A stretch of DNA of 64,000 bases from SCRA01 sp035533275. Its GTDB lineage: Bacteria; Vulcanimicrobiota; Vulcanimicrobiia; Vulcanimicrobiales; SCRA01. Shown in pieces: positions 34,024-42,540 of this stretch (positions within the stretch are counted from its first letter, which is position 1; each line of letters begins with the position of its first letter). The notes under the pieces were generated by a model. That model was not told where the DNA came from, ran no database searches, and saw only the letters and a program-made list of their open reading frames with translations. The DNA is taken from the NCBI GenBank assembly GCA_035533275.1, contig DATLUD010000077.1:124001-188000 (forward strand), in the 5' to 3' direction. A program made the position numbers and the translations under genes.

Positions 34024-34676
34024 ACGTACACCTTCAAGCGCCGCTCCAAAAGCTGCGTGCCGGTGCTGACGACCGTCGTCATGGCGTAGTACATGATGCC
34101 GATGGTGAGATAGACCGCGAAGTTCTGAAACGTGGCGCTGATGATGAGCTGCGCGGTGAGCAGCAGCTCTTGGACCGTCACCAGCGAGACCAGCGCCGAG
34201 TTCTTGGTCAGGGCGACGAACTCGTTGCCCAGCGGCGGGAGCATGCGCAGAAAGGCTTGCGGCAGCACCACGTAACGCATCGCCTGGGCCGACGTCAATC
34301 CCAGCGAACGCGCCGCTTCCATCTGGCCGCGCTCGATCGATTCGATCGCGCCGCGCACGATCTCCGTCTGGTAGGCCCCGCTGTAGACGGCCAGACAGCC
34401 GACCGCCGCGACCATCGGCGTGATCCGGAGCCCCAGCTGCGGGAAGGCGTAGTAAACGAAGAACAGCTGGACGATGAACGGGGTACCGCGGATCACCGAG
34501 ACGTAGGCCCCGGCCAGAAGGCGAAGGGGGCGCAGCGGCGAGACGCGCGCGAGCCCCCCGAGGAGGCCGGCGACGGTCCCCAAGACGAGGGCCATCGCCG
34601 TCACCTCGATGGTGACTAGGGCGCCGTGCAGCAGGAGCGGCAGTGCTTGTCTTACCGTCTCCAGCCCCAGGCTCAT
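34020..34676 (-). CDS. Polar amino-acid ABC transporter permease
   Basis: 218 residues with about five membrane helices, HisM/GlnP type. The EAA loop reads GQMEAARSLGLTSAQAMRYV, followed by VLPQAFLRMLPPLGNEFV. There is a single permease gene, so the complex is probably a homodimer. RGTPFIVQLFFVYY is the usual N-terminal landmark. It is separated from the binding-protein gene by a 127-nt spacer with two hairpins. Confidence 0.93.
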   Translation of the reverse strand: MSLGLETVRQALPLLLHGALVTIEVTAMALVLGTVAGLLGGLARVSPLRPLRLLAGAYVSVIRGTPFIVQLFFVYYAFPQLGLRITPMVAAVGCLAVYSGAYQTEIVRGAIESIERGQMEAARSLGLTSAQAMRYVVLPQAFLRMLPPLGNEFVALTKNSALVSLVTVQELLLTAQLIISATFQNFAVYLTIGIMYYAMTTVVSTGTQLLERRLKVYV

Positions 34677-34739
34677 CCCACTCGCTCCCCACTCGCTTCG
34701 CTGCGCTTCGCTCGCGGGGACCCCACCGCTTCAAAGGTT

Positions 34740-34757
34740 CCGGCGCACTCGCGCCGG
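34740..34757 (-). promoter_or_regulatory. Hairpin in binding-protein/permease spacer
   Basis: CCGGCGC-ACTC-GCGCCGG, a perfect 7-bp stem with a 4-nt loop. With the hairpin at 34777-34805 it forms a two-stem intergenic region of the kind that protects mRNA of the highly expressed binding-protein gene. Confidence 0.5.
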
Positions 34758-34776
34758 CCTGCAAGTGTCCCTCCGG

Positions 34777-34805
34777 GAGCGCAATTGCGCAAGACGCAAT
34801 TGCTC
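34777..34805 (-). promoter_or_regulatory. Hairpin overlapping the binding-protein stop codon
   Basis: The core stem CAATTGCG/CGCAATTG (minus strand) with a 5-nt loop, extended by GAG/CTC beyond a 2-nt bulge, starts at the stop codon. There is no T run, so partial termination or 3' stabilisation is likelier than full termination. Confidence 0.5.
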
Positions 34806-35601
34806 ATTCGCTCTTACCGAACCACTTCGCCTCGAGCGACTTCAGCGTGCCGTCCTTCTCGAAGGCGGCCAACGCCTGATCCACGGCCTTGGTCAGCTCC
34901 GGCGTGCTCTTGCGGAACGCGTAGCCGTACGCTTCGTGCGTGAGAAGGAAGGGGGCCATCTTGGCGCCGCCGTGCGTCTTGATGTAGTAGCGCGCCGCCG
35001 GATAGCCCGTGACCACCGCGTCGGCTTGCCCGTTTTGCAGCGAGAGGAACATCTGGTCGTTGGCCTGCACGATCACCAGGCGAGCGCTAGGAACGTGCTG
35101 CTGCAGCCAGTTGACGGACTTCGTGCCGACCTGCACCGCGACGCGCTTGCCGTCCAGAGCCTTCTCGGAGGTGATCGTCGTGTCGCTGGGCTTGACCATC
35201 ACGCTGAGACCGCCCGTGAAGTAGGGCGCGCTGAAGTCGACCACTTTCTCGCGAGCGGCCGTGATGTAGATGGCGGAGGCCGCCATGTCGATGTGGTGGG
35301 CGACCAGGCCCGGCACCAGACCCCCGAACGGCACCTGCACGAAGCTCACCTTCTTGATCCCGATCCTCTTCGCCAGCGCGTTGACCAGGTCGATGTCGAA
35401 GCCGATCTTCTGTCCCGCGGCCGTCGTGTACTCGAACGGCGGGAAGGTCGCATCGGTCCCCACGACCAGCGTGCGCTGCCCCGACGTCAGCGCGTCGAGG
35501 ACTCCGGCGGCGCGTGCCGGAGCCGCCACGCTGCCAAGCAGCGCCGCGGAAACCACAGCCGCGCAGCCCGCGGCGAGCATCGTCTTTCGATCGAATCGCA
35601 T
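34804..35601 (-). CDS. Polar amino-acid ABC transporter substrate-binding protein
   Basis: 265 residues, SBP_bac_3 family. A signal peptide (1-31, ending APARAAG) is followed by the two-lobed domain: LVVGTDATFPPFEYTTAAGQ, GFDIDLVNALAKRIG, SAIYITAAREKVVDFSAPY and the hinge QVGTKSVNWLQQH. There is no lipobox, so the mature protein is periplasmic, which implies an outer membrane or a soluble exported form. GAAGGAG lies 9 nt before the ATG at 35601. The upstream amidohydrolase ends 37 nt away, which places the transporter in the same operon. Confidence 0.92.
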   Translation of the reverse strand: MRFDRKTMLAAGCAAVVSAALLGSVAAPARAAGVLDALTSGQRTLVVGTDATFPPFEYTTAAGQKIGFDIDLVNALAKRIGIKKVSFVQVPFGGLVPGLVAHHIDMAASAIYITAAREKVVDFSAPYFTGGLSVMVKPSDTTITSEKALDGKRVAVQVGTKSVNWLQQHVPSARLVIVQANDQMFLSLQNGQADAVVTGYPAARYYIKTHGGAKMAPFLLTHEAYGYAFRKSTPELTKAVDQALAAFEKDGTLKSLEAKWFGKSE

Positions 35602-35638
35602 GACTCCATCTCCTTCTCGTGTCAGTTGCAACACCCGG

Positions 35639-36883
35639 TCACTCCAGATCCCGGTCGAGGCGCAGCACGGCATCGAGCATCACGCTCGCCGCCGCCGCCA
35701 GGCTCTCCGGCGGCGAGTGCTCCTCCGGCACGTGGCTCTTGGCACCCGTGCTGCGCAGGAAGAGCATCCCGATCTTCGTGAAGGCCGCCATGTGCGAGGC
35801 GTCGTGCCCCGCCATACTGCGCAGTTCCAGCGCCTCCACGCCGGCGGCATCGCAGGCGGCGCGCAACGCAGCCAGCACGGCGGCATCGGCGCCGGCCGTC
35901 TGGGAGTTGCTGCGCGTCGACTCCTCCAGCCGCAGTCCGCGGCGCGCGACGATGGCGCGCGCGGCTTCGTCCAGCTGCCGCTCCAGGGCGGTCAGGTCCG
36001 CGGGCGCGCACGAGCGAATCTCCCAACACAGGTCGACCGCTCCCGGCACGATGTTCGCGGCATTGGGGTGCACCTCGAGGACTCCGACCGTGCCCACCGC
36101 TCCGTCGTACGCCTTGGCCAGACGCTCCACAGCCAGGGCGATCTCCGCCGCGCCGATCAGCGCGTCGCGCCGGTCGGCCATCGCGGTGGTCCCGGAATGG
36201 TTGGGCTCGCCCAGCACGCGCCAGCGCGCGCGCTTGATGCCCGCGATCTCCGTCACGACGGCGATGGGGAGGCCGGCACGCTCGAGGTGGGGCCCCTGCT
36301 CGTTGTGGACCTCGAGATAGGCCGCCGCGTCGCCCGCCTTCATCCGCGCCTCGCCGATGCGGTCGGGATCGCCGCCCACCGAACGCAGAGCCTCCCGCAC
36401 CGTCTTGCCGCGCGCGTCCAGCGCGTCGAGCTCCTCGGGGCGCAGGCGCCCCGCCAGCGCGCGGCTGCCGAACGTGGACATACCGAACGGGCTGGGCTCC
36501 TCCGCGCGGAAGACGACCAGCTCCAAGGGGTGGCGCAGCGTCTGCCCGGACTCGGTGAGGGCGCGCGCGACCTCCAGGGCGATCACCACGCCGGCGGCTC
36601 CGTCGTACTTGCCGCCGTTGGGAACGGTGTCGAGATGGGAGCCGGTCATGAGCGGCGGCAGGTCCGGGCGCTCGCCGTCGATGCGCGCGAAGAGGTTGCC
36701 GGCGGCATCGCTCCGCAGGCGCGCGCCCAGGCGCGAGGCCTCCTGCTTGAACCACTCATGCGCGACCTGCTCCTGCGGCGAGAGGCCCAGGCGCGAGAGG
36801 CCGCCGCGCGGATCCGCGCCGATGCGCCCCAGCGCCTCCACGCCGGATAACATGCGGTCGATCGAGATCGTTGGTTCGGTCAC
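35639..36883 (-). CDS. M20-family amidohydrolase (N-carbamoyl-L-amino-acid hydrolase / allantoate amidohydrolase type)
   Basis: 414 residues. The di-zinc site and dimerisation features match the hydantoinase/carbamoylase branch: GSHLDTVPNGGKYDGAAGV (His, Asp), FRAEEPSPFG (Glu), EVHNEQGPHLE (His), GEPNHSGTTAM, GHDASHMA, and C-terminal SHVPEEHS. The reaction is likely cleavage of an N-carbamoyl or ureido amide, releasing ammonia and CO2. The GTG start overlaps the RpiR stop (GTGA). Its position between RpiR and an amino-acid transporter suggests scavenging of carbamoylated or ureido compounds. Substrate is unresolved. Confidence 0.88.
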   Translation of the reverse strand: MTEPTISIDRMLSGVEALGRIGADPRGGLSRLGLSPQEQVAHEWFKQEASRLGARLRSDAAGNLFARIDGERPDLPPLMTGSHLDTVPNGGKYDGAAGVVIALEVARALTESGQTLRHPLELVVFRAEEPSPFGMSTFGSRALAGRLRPEELDALDARGKTVREALRSVGGDPDRIGEARMKAGDAAAYLEVHNEQGPHLERAGLPIAVVTEIAGIKRARWRVLGEPNHSGTTAMADRRDALIGAAEIALAVERLAKAYDGAVGTVGVLEVHPNAANIVPGAVDLCWEIRSCAPADLTALERQLDEAARAIVARRGLRLEESTRSNSQTAGADAAVLAALRAACDAAGVEALELRSMAGHDASHMAAFTKIGMLFLRSTGAKSHVPEEHSPPESLAAAASVMLDAVLRLDRDLE

Positions 36884-37758
36884 GTGCTCTCCGGTGAGGT
36901 GAAGATGTCCGCCTCTCGAGCAAAGGCCTCGAAGCGGCTCAGATAGTCGTCGGCGCTGGGCGTCTGGCGCGTCGCGAGGATCGTGAAGAGAAAGCTCGCC
37001 AGCACCTGGAACGCGCTGTACGAGTCGAAGACGCCCGTCGAGCTCGCGGGCGCAAGCAGCGAGAGGTCGGCGTGCTCCAGCGCGGGCGAGAGGACGCTGT
37101 CGGTCACTGCGGCGGTTCGGATGCCCCGGCTGCGCGCGTAGTCCAGCATCGCGATCGCTTCGCGCGGATAGCGCGGATAGACGATGGCCACCAGGAGCGA
37201 CGAAGGCGGCGTCGAGAGCGCCAGCACCTCGAGCGCCTCCGACGAGGGCTGCTGGACGTGGACGACGTCGGGATGCAGCTTGCGCAGGAAGAATGCGAAC
37301 TGGCGAGCCATGCCCGACGCCGAGCGGAAGCCGGCGACGTAAACCCGCGGGGCCCGGGCGATGGCCTCCCCCAGCCGCTCGACCGCCGCCACCTGCGCCG
37401 GGGAGCGCAACGCGCCGAGCTTGACCACTTCCTCGTCGACGATGCGCTCGAGCGCCTTGGGAACGGCCACGCCGCGCCGCAGCTCCGCGACGCGATCGAC
37501 GCCCGTCAGCTCGGAGCGCACGATGCCCCTGACCGCGGCCACCAGGTCCTGGTAGCCGCCGAAGCCCAGGTGGTTGGCGAATCGAGTGACGGTGGCTTGG
37601 CTGACGCCTACCGCCTCGGCCAGTTGCGAGGCGCTCATGAAACAGACGCGCCGATAGTCCCGCAGGAGGTACGCCGCGACCTGGCGGTGGCTGGCCGAGT
37701 ATGCCTCGCCGCCCGCGATCAGCTTGGTCAGATCGTCCTTGGTCCGCAAGCTTGGCAT
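36880..37758 (-). CDS. RpiR-family transcriptional regulator
   Basis: 292 residues: an N-terminal RpiR-type HTH (about 15-90; MSASQLAEAVGVSQATVTRF) and a C-terminal SIS domain (about 125-260; VYVAGFRSASGMARQFAFFL). SIS domains usually bind phosphosugars, though RpiR members near amidohydrolases regulate amino-acid or purine-derivative catabolism. It is coupled to the amidohydrolase (GTGA), so it likely controls its own operon. The ATG at 37758 is chosen; a GTG at 37800 is possible. Neither has a good ribosome-binding site. Confidence 0.88.
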   Translation of the reverse strand: MPSLRTKDDLTKLIAGGEAYSASHRQVAAYLLRDYRRVCFMSASQLAEAVGVSQATVTRFANHLGFGGYQDLVAAVRGIVRSELTGVDRVAELRRGVAVPKALERIVDEEVVKLGALRSPAQVAAVERLGEAIARAPRVYVAGFRSASGMARQFAFFLRKLHPDVVHVQQPSSEALEVLALSTPPSSLLVAIVYPRYPREAIAMLDYARSRGIRTAAVTDSVLSPALEHADLSLLAPASSTGVFDSYSAFQVLASFLFTILATRQTPSADDYLSRFEAFAREADIFTSPEST

Positions 37759-37805
37759 AGATCGATTCACCGCCGAGAGGGCGTGAATAGTTCCATACAC
37801 CAGTC

Positions 37806-39314
37806 TTACCGCTTGCTGCCCCCACCTGTCAAGGAGGCCACCGCCTTCCCCAGACTCCGCACCCCTTCGCGAATCTCCGCGGCCGTGCTCCCGGCAAAGC
37901 CAAGCACGAGGCCTCCTCGGCCACGGCGCTCGAGCCTGTATGCGCTCAGCGCGGGCGCGTCTACACCAAGCTCAGCGGCCCGCCGTGAGACCGCGCGGTC
38001 GTCGAGTTCAGGGGTGAGCAGCGCCGCGACGTGCAGCCCCGTGTCGCTGGCTTGCGGCTCCAACGCGCCGGCCAGGCGTTCGTGCAGCTCCTCGAGCAGG
38101 ACGCCGCGCCGTTCGGCGTAGAGAGCCCGCATGCGGCGCACGTGCGCGGCGAAGGCGCCGTCACGCATGAAGTCGGCCAGGGCGGCCTGGATGGGCGCCG
38201 CGCAGCCGCGCGCCGTGGCCGACCGGGCGCGGGCAAGCGCCGCGGCCAGCGATGAGGGGGCCACCAGATACGCCACGCGCAGCGACGGATACATCACCTT
38301 GCTGAACGTGCCGAGGTAGAGCACGCGGCCGTCGTCGTCGAGACCCTGCAACGCGGCCAGCGGATGCCCGGCAAAGCGGAACTCGCTGTCGTAGTCGTCC
38401 TCAACGACCCACGCCCCCGCTTCGCGCGCCCAAGCCAAGAGCTCCAGGCGCCGCGCCAGACCCAGCGCCCCGCCGGTCGGGTACTGGTGGGAAGGGGTCA
38501 CGTAGACGCCGCGCGCGTGAGGGGCCCGGCGTCGCCCCTGCGCGACCTCGATCCCCTCAGCGTCGACGGGAACCGCCACCGGACGGACGCCGGCCGCCGC
38601 AAACGCGGCGCGAGCGCGAGGATAGCCGGGATCCTCGAACCAGAGGTCGTCTCCTTCATCGAGCACCACGCGCGCGACGAGGTCCAACGTGTGCTGCGTG
38701 CTCTCCGTGACGATCACGTGTAAGGCTTCGCAGCGGAGGCCGCGCGTGGCGCGCAGGTGCGCGGCGATGGCCTCCCGCAGCGCGGGCTCGCCGGCGGGGT
38801 CGCCGTACCCAGCGTGCAACCGCCCGGCGTCGCGAACGCGCCGCGCAACATAGCGCGCCCAGATCCCAAACGGGAAGGCGTCGATCGCCGGCAGGCCTGG
38901 CCGGAAGGCCCTCGCCGCCGGAATGTCTTGCTCCCCGGGCGCGCCGGCATCGCTCAGCGACGCGCCCCGCCGCGAGGCGGACGGCGCCGTCCCCCCGGGA
39001 CCGCTCCGCACGGGGCGCTCGCGGCGCGCTCCGAGCAACTTGGCGGAGAGCGCCAGCGCCACGCGCGTCCCCGCGCCGACTCGCCCTTCCAGGTAGCCCT
39101 CGGCGACGAGCTGGTCGTAGGCCGCCTGCACGGTGTTACGCGAAAGCCCGAGCTCGGCCGCCAGCGCGCGCGTCGAGGGCACGGAGCAACCGGAGGCGAG
39201 CCGGCCGCTCAAGATCGCCTCCCGCAGGCCGCGGTAGATCTGGCGGTGAAGCGGCGTGCCCTCACGGCGGTCGAGCGGAATCAACGGGGTGGTCGTGCGC
39301 ACGAGTGGCTCCAC
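37806..39314 (-). CDS. MocR/PdxR-type GntR regulator with aminotransferase domain
   Basis: 502 residues: an N-terminal GntR winged HTH (about 15-80; SVPSTRALAAELGLSRNTVQ) joined by an Arg/Gly/Ser linker to a fold type I aminotransferase-like domain. PLP lysine lies in LGTFSKVMYPSLRVAY; VTPSHQYPTGG and VVEDDYDSEFR are family landmarks. MocR proteins sense PLP and often amino compounds such as GABA or taurine. The start is uncertain: the GTG at 39314 gives VEPLVRTTTPLIPLD. It lies 47 nt upstream of RpiR on the same strand and is divergent from the LOG gene. Confidence 0.9.
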   Translation of the reverse strand: MEPLVRTTTPLIPLDRREGTPLHRQIYRGLREAILSGRLASGCSVPSTRALAAELGLSRNTVQAAYDQLVAEGYLEGRVGAGTRVALALSAKLLGARRERPVRSGPGGTAPSASRRGASLSDAGAPGEQDIPAARAFRPGLPAIDAFPFGIWARYVARRVRDAGRLHAGYGDPAGEPALREAIAAHLRATRGLRCEALHVIVTESTQHTLDLVARVVLDEGDDLWFEDPGYPRARAAFAAAGVRPVAVPVDAEGIEVAQGRRRAPHARGVYVTPSHQYPTGGALGLARRLELLAWAREAGAWVVEDDYDSEFRFAGHPLAALQGLDDDGRVLYLGTFSKVMYPSLRVAYLVAPSSLAAALARARSATARGCAAPIQAALADFMRDGAFAAHVRRMRALYAERRGVLLEELHERLAGALEPQASDTGLHVAALLTPELDDRAVSRRAAELGVDAPALSAYRLERRGRGGLVLGFAGSTAAEIREGVRSLGKAVASLTGGGSKR

Positions 39315-39422
39315 GAAATCGGACGGATTGACAAAACGGGTGGGCCACCATTCGCCGCCCGCGACGGCGCACCCGCCCGCCGAGGGCAGGTTCGCTCCAG
39401 CGCACGACGAGAATGCGGTCGC

Positions 39423-40007
39423 ATGCAACGGATCTGCGTCTTCTGCGGCTCGAACTCCGGCGCGCGTCCGGCATACGCCGAGACCGCGCGAGCCTTCGGC
39501 CGCGCGCTCGCGGCACGCGATCTCGACCTCGTCTACGGCGGGGGAAGCCTCGGCTTGATGGGGATCCTCGCCGATGCGACGCTCGCCGCGGGCGGCAGAG
39601 CAATCGGCGTGCTTCCCCGCGGCCTCTTTCGCCGCGAAGTTCCGCACGCCGGCCTCACGGTGCTCCACGAGGTGGGCAGCATGCACGAGCGCAAGGCGCT
39701 CATGGCGGACCTGGCCGATGCCTTCGTCGCGCTTCCCGGCGGCTACGGCACCTTCGACGAGCTCTTCGAGATCATCACGTGGGCGCAGATCGGCCTGCAC
39801 GCCAAGCCCATCGCTCTGCTCGACGTCGAGGGCTACTTCGACCCCCTCGTCTCGCTGGTCGAGCGCGCCGTGGAGGAGCACTTCGTGCCCCACCCACTTG
39901 CGGCGCTCGTGCGCCGCACCACCGATCTCGACGCCTTGCTCGACGAGCTGACCGCACGACCGGCAGTCGCCCAGGTGTCCGCCGGCGAGGAGCTGCCACA
40001 GAGATGA
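39423..40007 (+). CDS. LOG-family protein (cytokinin riboside 5'-monophosphate phosphoribohydrolase)
   Basis: 194 residues, normal for TIGR00730/LOG proteins. The fold starts MQRICVFCGSNSGARP, with the LVYGGGSLGLMG loop and the signature ALPGGYGTFDELFEI (PGGxGTxxE). The family hydrolyses nucleoside 5'-monophosphates to base and ribose 5-phosphate; outside plant-associated bacteria its role is a general nucleotide-clearing one. It overlaps the threonine aldolase start by 4 nt. Confidence 0.92.
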   Translation: MQRICVFCGSNSGARPAYAETARAFGRALAARDLDLVYGGGSLGLMGILADATLAAGGRAIGVLPRGLFRREVPHAGLTVLHEVGSMHERKALMADLADAFVALPGGYGTFDELFEIITWAQIGLHAKPIALLDVEGYFDPLVSLVERAVEEHFVPHPLAALVRRTTDLDALLDELTARPAVAQVSAGEELPQR

Positions 40008-41035
40008 ACTTCGCGAGCGACAACGTGGCCGGCGCCGCGCCGGAGATCCTCGCCGCCGTGATGGCCGCAAACGATGGCGCCGCGATGCCGTATGGTGCCG
40101 ACGCGCTGACGCGGCGGGTCGAGAGCCGTTTCGCCGAGGTCTTCGGACGTGAGACCGCCGTCTTTCCCGTGGCCACGGGCACCGCAGCGAACTCGCTCGC
40201 GCTCGCGGCGATCACGCCGCCGTACGGCGCGGTCTTCTGCCACGAGGCGGCGCACATCCACACCGACGAGTGCGCCGCTCCGGAGTTCTACACCGGCGGA
40301 GCAAAGCTCTTGACGCTCCCCGGCGATCACGGCAAGCTCGCCGCCGAGACGGTGGAGCGCGCGCTCGCCGCCAGCCCCATCGGCTCGCAGCATGCGGCGC
40401 AGCCCGCCGCCGTCAGTCTCTCCCAGGTGACCGAGGCCGGGACGGTCTACACGCCGGCGGAGATCGCCGCAATCTCGGAGGTGGCGCACCGCTACGGGTT
40501 GCTCGTGCACATGGACGGAGCTCGCTTGGCAAACGCCCTCGCCGCTCTGGAGGTCTCACCGGCCGCCGTCACGTGGCGCGCCGGTGTCGACGTGCTCTCG
40601 TTCGGAGCCACCAAGAACGGCGCGTTGGGGGCGGAGGCCGTCATCTTCTTCGACGCCGCCCGCGCCGCCGACATGCTCTACCGGCGCAAGCGCGCCGGCC
40701 ACCTCTTCTCGAAGCTCCGCTTTCTCTCCGCGCAGCTCGAGGCGTACCTCGCCGACGATCTCTGGCTGCGCAACGCGCGCCACGCAAACGCCCAAGCGGG
40801 GCGTCTGGCCGCGGGGCTCCAAGGCATCCCGGGCGTCGCGCTCCGCGACCCCGTGGAGGCGAACCTCCTCTTCGTCCAGCTGCCCGAGGCGACGATCCGC
40901 CGCTTGCACGAAGACGGTTTCTCGTTCCACCGCATCGGAGGAGCCGGATCGACCGTGGTGCGTCTGGTCACCGCGTTCGACACGCGCTCCGAGGACGTCG
41001 ACCGCTTCGTCGCCGTCGCCGCCCGCGCAACGTAA
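40004..41035 (+). CDS. Low-specificity threonine aldolase
   Basis: 343 residues, fold type I PLP enzyme that cleaves threonine (and allo-threonine) to glycine and acetaldehyde. It starts with NFASDNVAGAAPEIL, and has the FPVATGTAANSLAL loop, EAAHIHTDEC, HMDGARLANAL (PLP Asp) and the Schiff-base lysine in SFGATKNGALGAE. The ATG overlaps the LOG stop; GAGGAG lies 10 nt upstream. Threonine is also degraded by the dehydratase at 29.2 kb and by Tdh-Kbl at 52.4 kb. Confidence 0.92.
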   Translation: MNFASDNVAGAAPEILAAVMAANDGAAMPYGADALTRRVESRFAEVFGRETAVFPVATGTAANSLALAAITPPYGAVFCHEAAHIHTDECAAPEFYTGGAKLLTLPGDHGKLAAETVERALAASPIGSQHAAQPAAVSLSQVTEAGTVYTPAEIAAISEVAHRYGLLVHMDGARLANALAALEVSPAAVTWRAGVDVLSFGATKNGALGAEAVIFFDAARAADMLYRRKRAGHLFSKLRFLSAQLEAYLADDLWLRNARHANAQAGRLAAGLQGIPGVALRDPVEANLLFVQLPEATIRRLHEDGFSFHRIGGAGSTVVRLVTAFDTRSEDVDRFVAVAARAT

Positions 41036-41069
41036 TCCGTCGACGCGGGCGGCCGGGGCGCGCTCTTGG

Positions 41070-42515
41070 CTACTTCGCCTGCGCGGCGACCTCACTTTGC
41101 GTCACGGCCGAAGCCTTGTTGCCCCAGTCGTTGCGGATGTACGTGATCACCGAGGCGATCTCGGCGTTCGTGAGCTGCCCCTTCCAGGCCGGCATCGCTC
41201 CGTTGTAACTCTTGCCCAGCACGGTGATGGGCCCCGTCTTGCCGTTGAGCACGATGTCGATCAGCTGCTTGGGGTCGCCGGTGACCGTGGGGTTCCCCGC
41301 CAACGGCGGGAAGCTGCCCGGCAGGCCTGCGCCCGTGGCTTGATGGCACGCGGCGCACTTCTGCAGATAGGTCGGCTTGCCGGCCAGCAGCGTGCTCGCC
41401 GGCGTCGCGGCGACCTGCTCGCCTTTGCAGGCGTCGGCGCAGATGCCGACGTTACCGCCCGAGAGCGCCGCGCGTTGTCCGATCACGTCCTGCCCGTAGA
41501 CTCCCGTGCCGATGAGGATCACGACGACGACTGCCGTGATGCCCACCAGGAACGGACGCCGAGCGAGGGCGCGCGAGCGGTTGCGGTCGATCCACGGCAG
41601 GAGCATCAGCGCCACGATGAAGAGCGTCGGCAGGATGATCGTGGCCACGACCTCCAAGCTGGGCGGCGTCAGGTTGAGGATCCCGTAGAGCGGCAGGAAG
41701 TACCAGGCGGGCGAGGGCACGAACGTCGAGTTGTTGGGGTCGGCCTTGAGCAAGAGCTCCGGCGGTGAGGTGATCGCCAGAAAGACGATGACCGCGAACA
41801 CCACGAGCGAGACCAGCGTGTCCATGAACATCTGATTGGGCCAGAAGCGCCCCGGCTTGCCCTTGGGAGGCTCGTCGCTCACCGGCCCGGCCGCGCCGTT
41901 ATGCCGGAAGACGGTGAGGTGCATCCCCACCAGCAGCAGCAGGATGATCGGCACCAGCCACACGTGGATCCCGAAGAAGCGATTGATCGTGAGCGTGCCC
42001 ATCGCGGGGCCGTCCTGCAGGAATCTCTGGACCCATCCGCCGAGGACCGGTGCGCTGCCGGCGATGTTCATGGAGACCTGCGAGGCGAAGTAGGCGTTGA
42101 GGTCCCACGGCAGCAGATAGCCCGTCAAACCCATGACGAGCGTGCACACCAGGAGCACGACGCCGATCACCCACATGACCTCGCGCGGGCGCTTGTACGC
42201 GCCCCAGAGCACAACCTGGAGCAGGTGCAGGAACATCAGCGCGATCATCGCCGACGCTCCCCAATAGTGGATGCCGATGATGAACTGCCCGAAGTTCACC
42301 TTGTCGTAGATGAACTTGGTCGACTCCCACGCCGTCGCCGATGACGGAGCGTAGTAGAACGTCAGGAAGATGCCCGTGACGATCTGGATGATCAGCGCGA
42401 CGACCGTCGCGCTGCCGAAGACGTACCAATAGCTGGCGCCGCCCGGAACGTCCTCCGTGAGGAGCCCCTCGACGAGGCTGACGATGCCGGTGCGCTCCTC
42501 GAGCCACTGCAGCAT
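41070..42515 (-). CDS. Cytochrome b fused to C-terminal cytochrome c (bc-type complex)
   Basis: 481 residues. Residues 1-365 form a cytochrome b with about eight helices; haem ligands are paired in GIHYWGASAM...FLHLL and GIHVW...GMHLTV. The second pair has 14 intervening residues, as in b6-type proteins. The Qo-site PEWY motif reads PAWY (SPAWYFLP). A C-terminal cytochrome c domain (about 375-460) has one haem site CAACH and axial Met in GAMPAW. The b-c fusion recalls QcrC of Firmicutes. It transfers electrons from quinol to downstream carriers at the membrane. GGAGG lies 7 nt before the ATG. It follows the Rieske gene by 25 nt. Confidence 0.92.
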   Translation of the reverse strand: MLQWLEERTGIVSLVEGLLTEDVPGGASYWYVFGSATVVALIIQIVTGIFLTFYYAPSSATAWESTKFIYDKVNFGQFIIGIHYWGASAMIALMFLHLLQVVLWGAYKRPREVMWVIGVVLLVCTLVMGLTGYLLPWDLNAYFASQVSMNIAGSAPVLGGWVQRFLQDGPAMGTLTINRFFGIHVWLVPIILLLLVGMHLTVFRHNGAAGPVSDEPPKGKPGRFWPNQMFMDTLVSLVVFAVIVFLAITSPPELLLKADPNNSTFVPSPAWYFLPLYGILNLTPPSLEVVATIILPTLFIVALMLLPWIDRNRSRALARRPFLVGITAVVVVILIGTGVYGQDVIGQRAALSGGNVGICADACKGEQVAATPASTLLAGKPTYLQKCAACHQATGAGLPGSFPPLAGNPTVTGDPKQLIDIVLNGKTGPITVLGKSYNGAMPAWKGQLTNAEIASVITYIRNDWGNKASAVTQSEVAAQAK

Positions 42516-42540
42516 GGGATATCCTCCGCCCGTTACCCGA

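Noticed and set aside
36884..37825. In-frame extension upstream of the M20 amidohydrolase
   Set aside because: It overlaps the RpiR gene out of frame and is Arg/Gly/Pro-rich shadow; the GTGA junction gives the better start.
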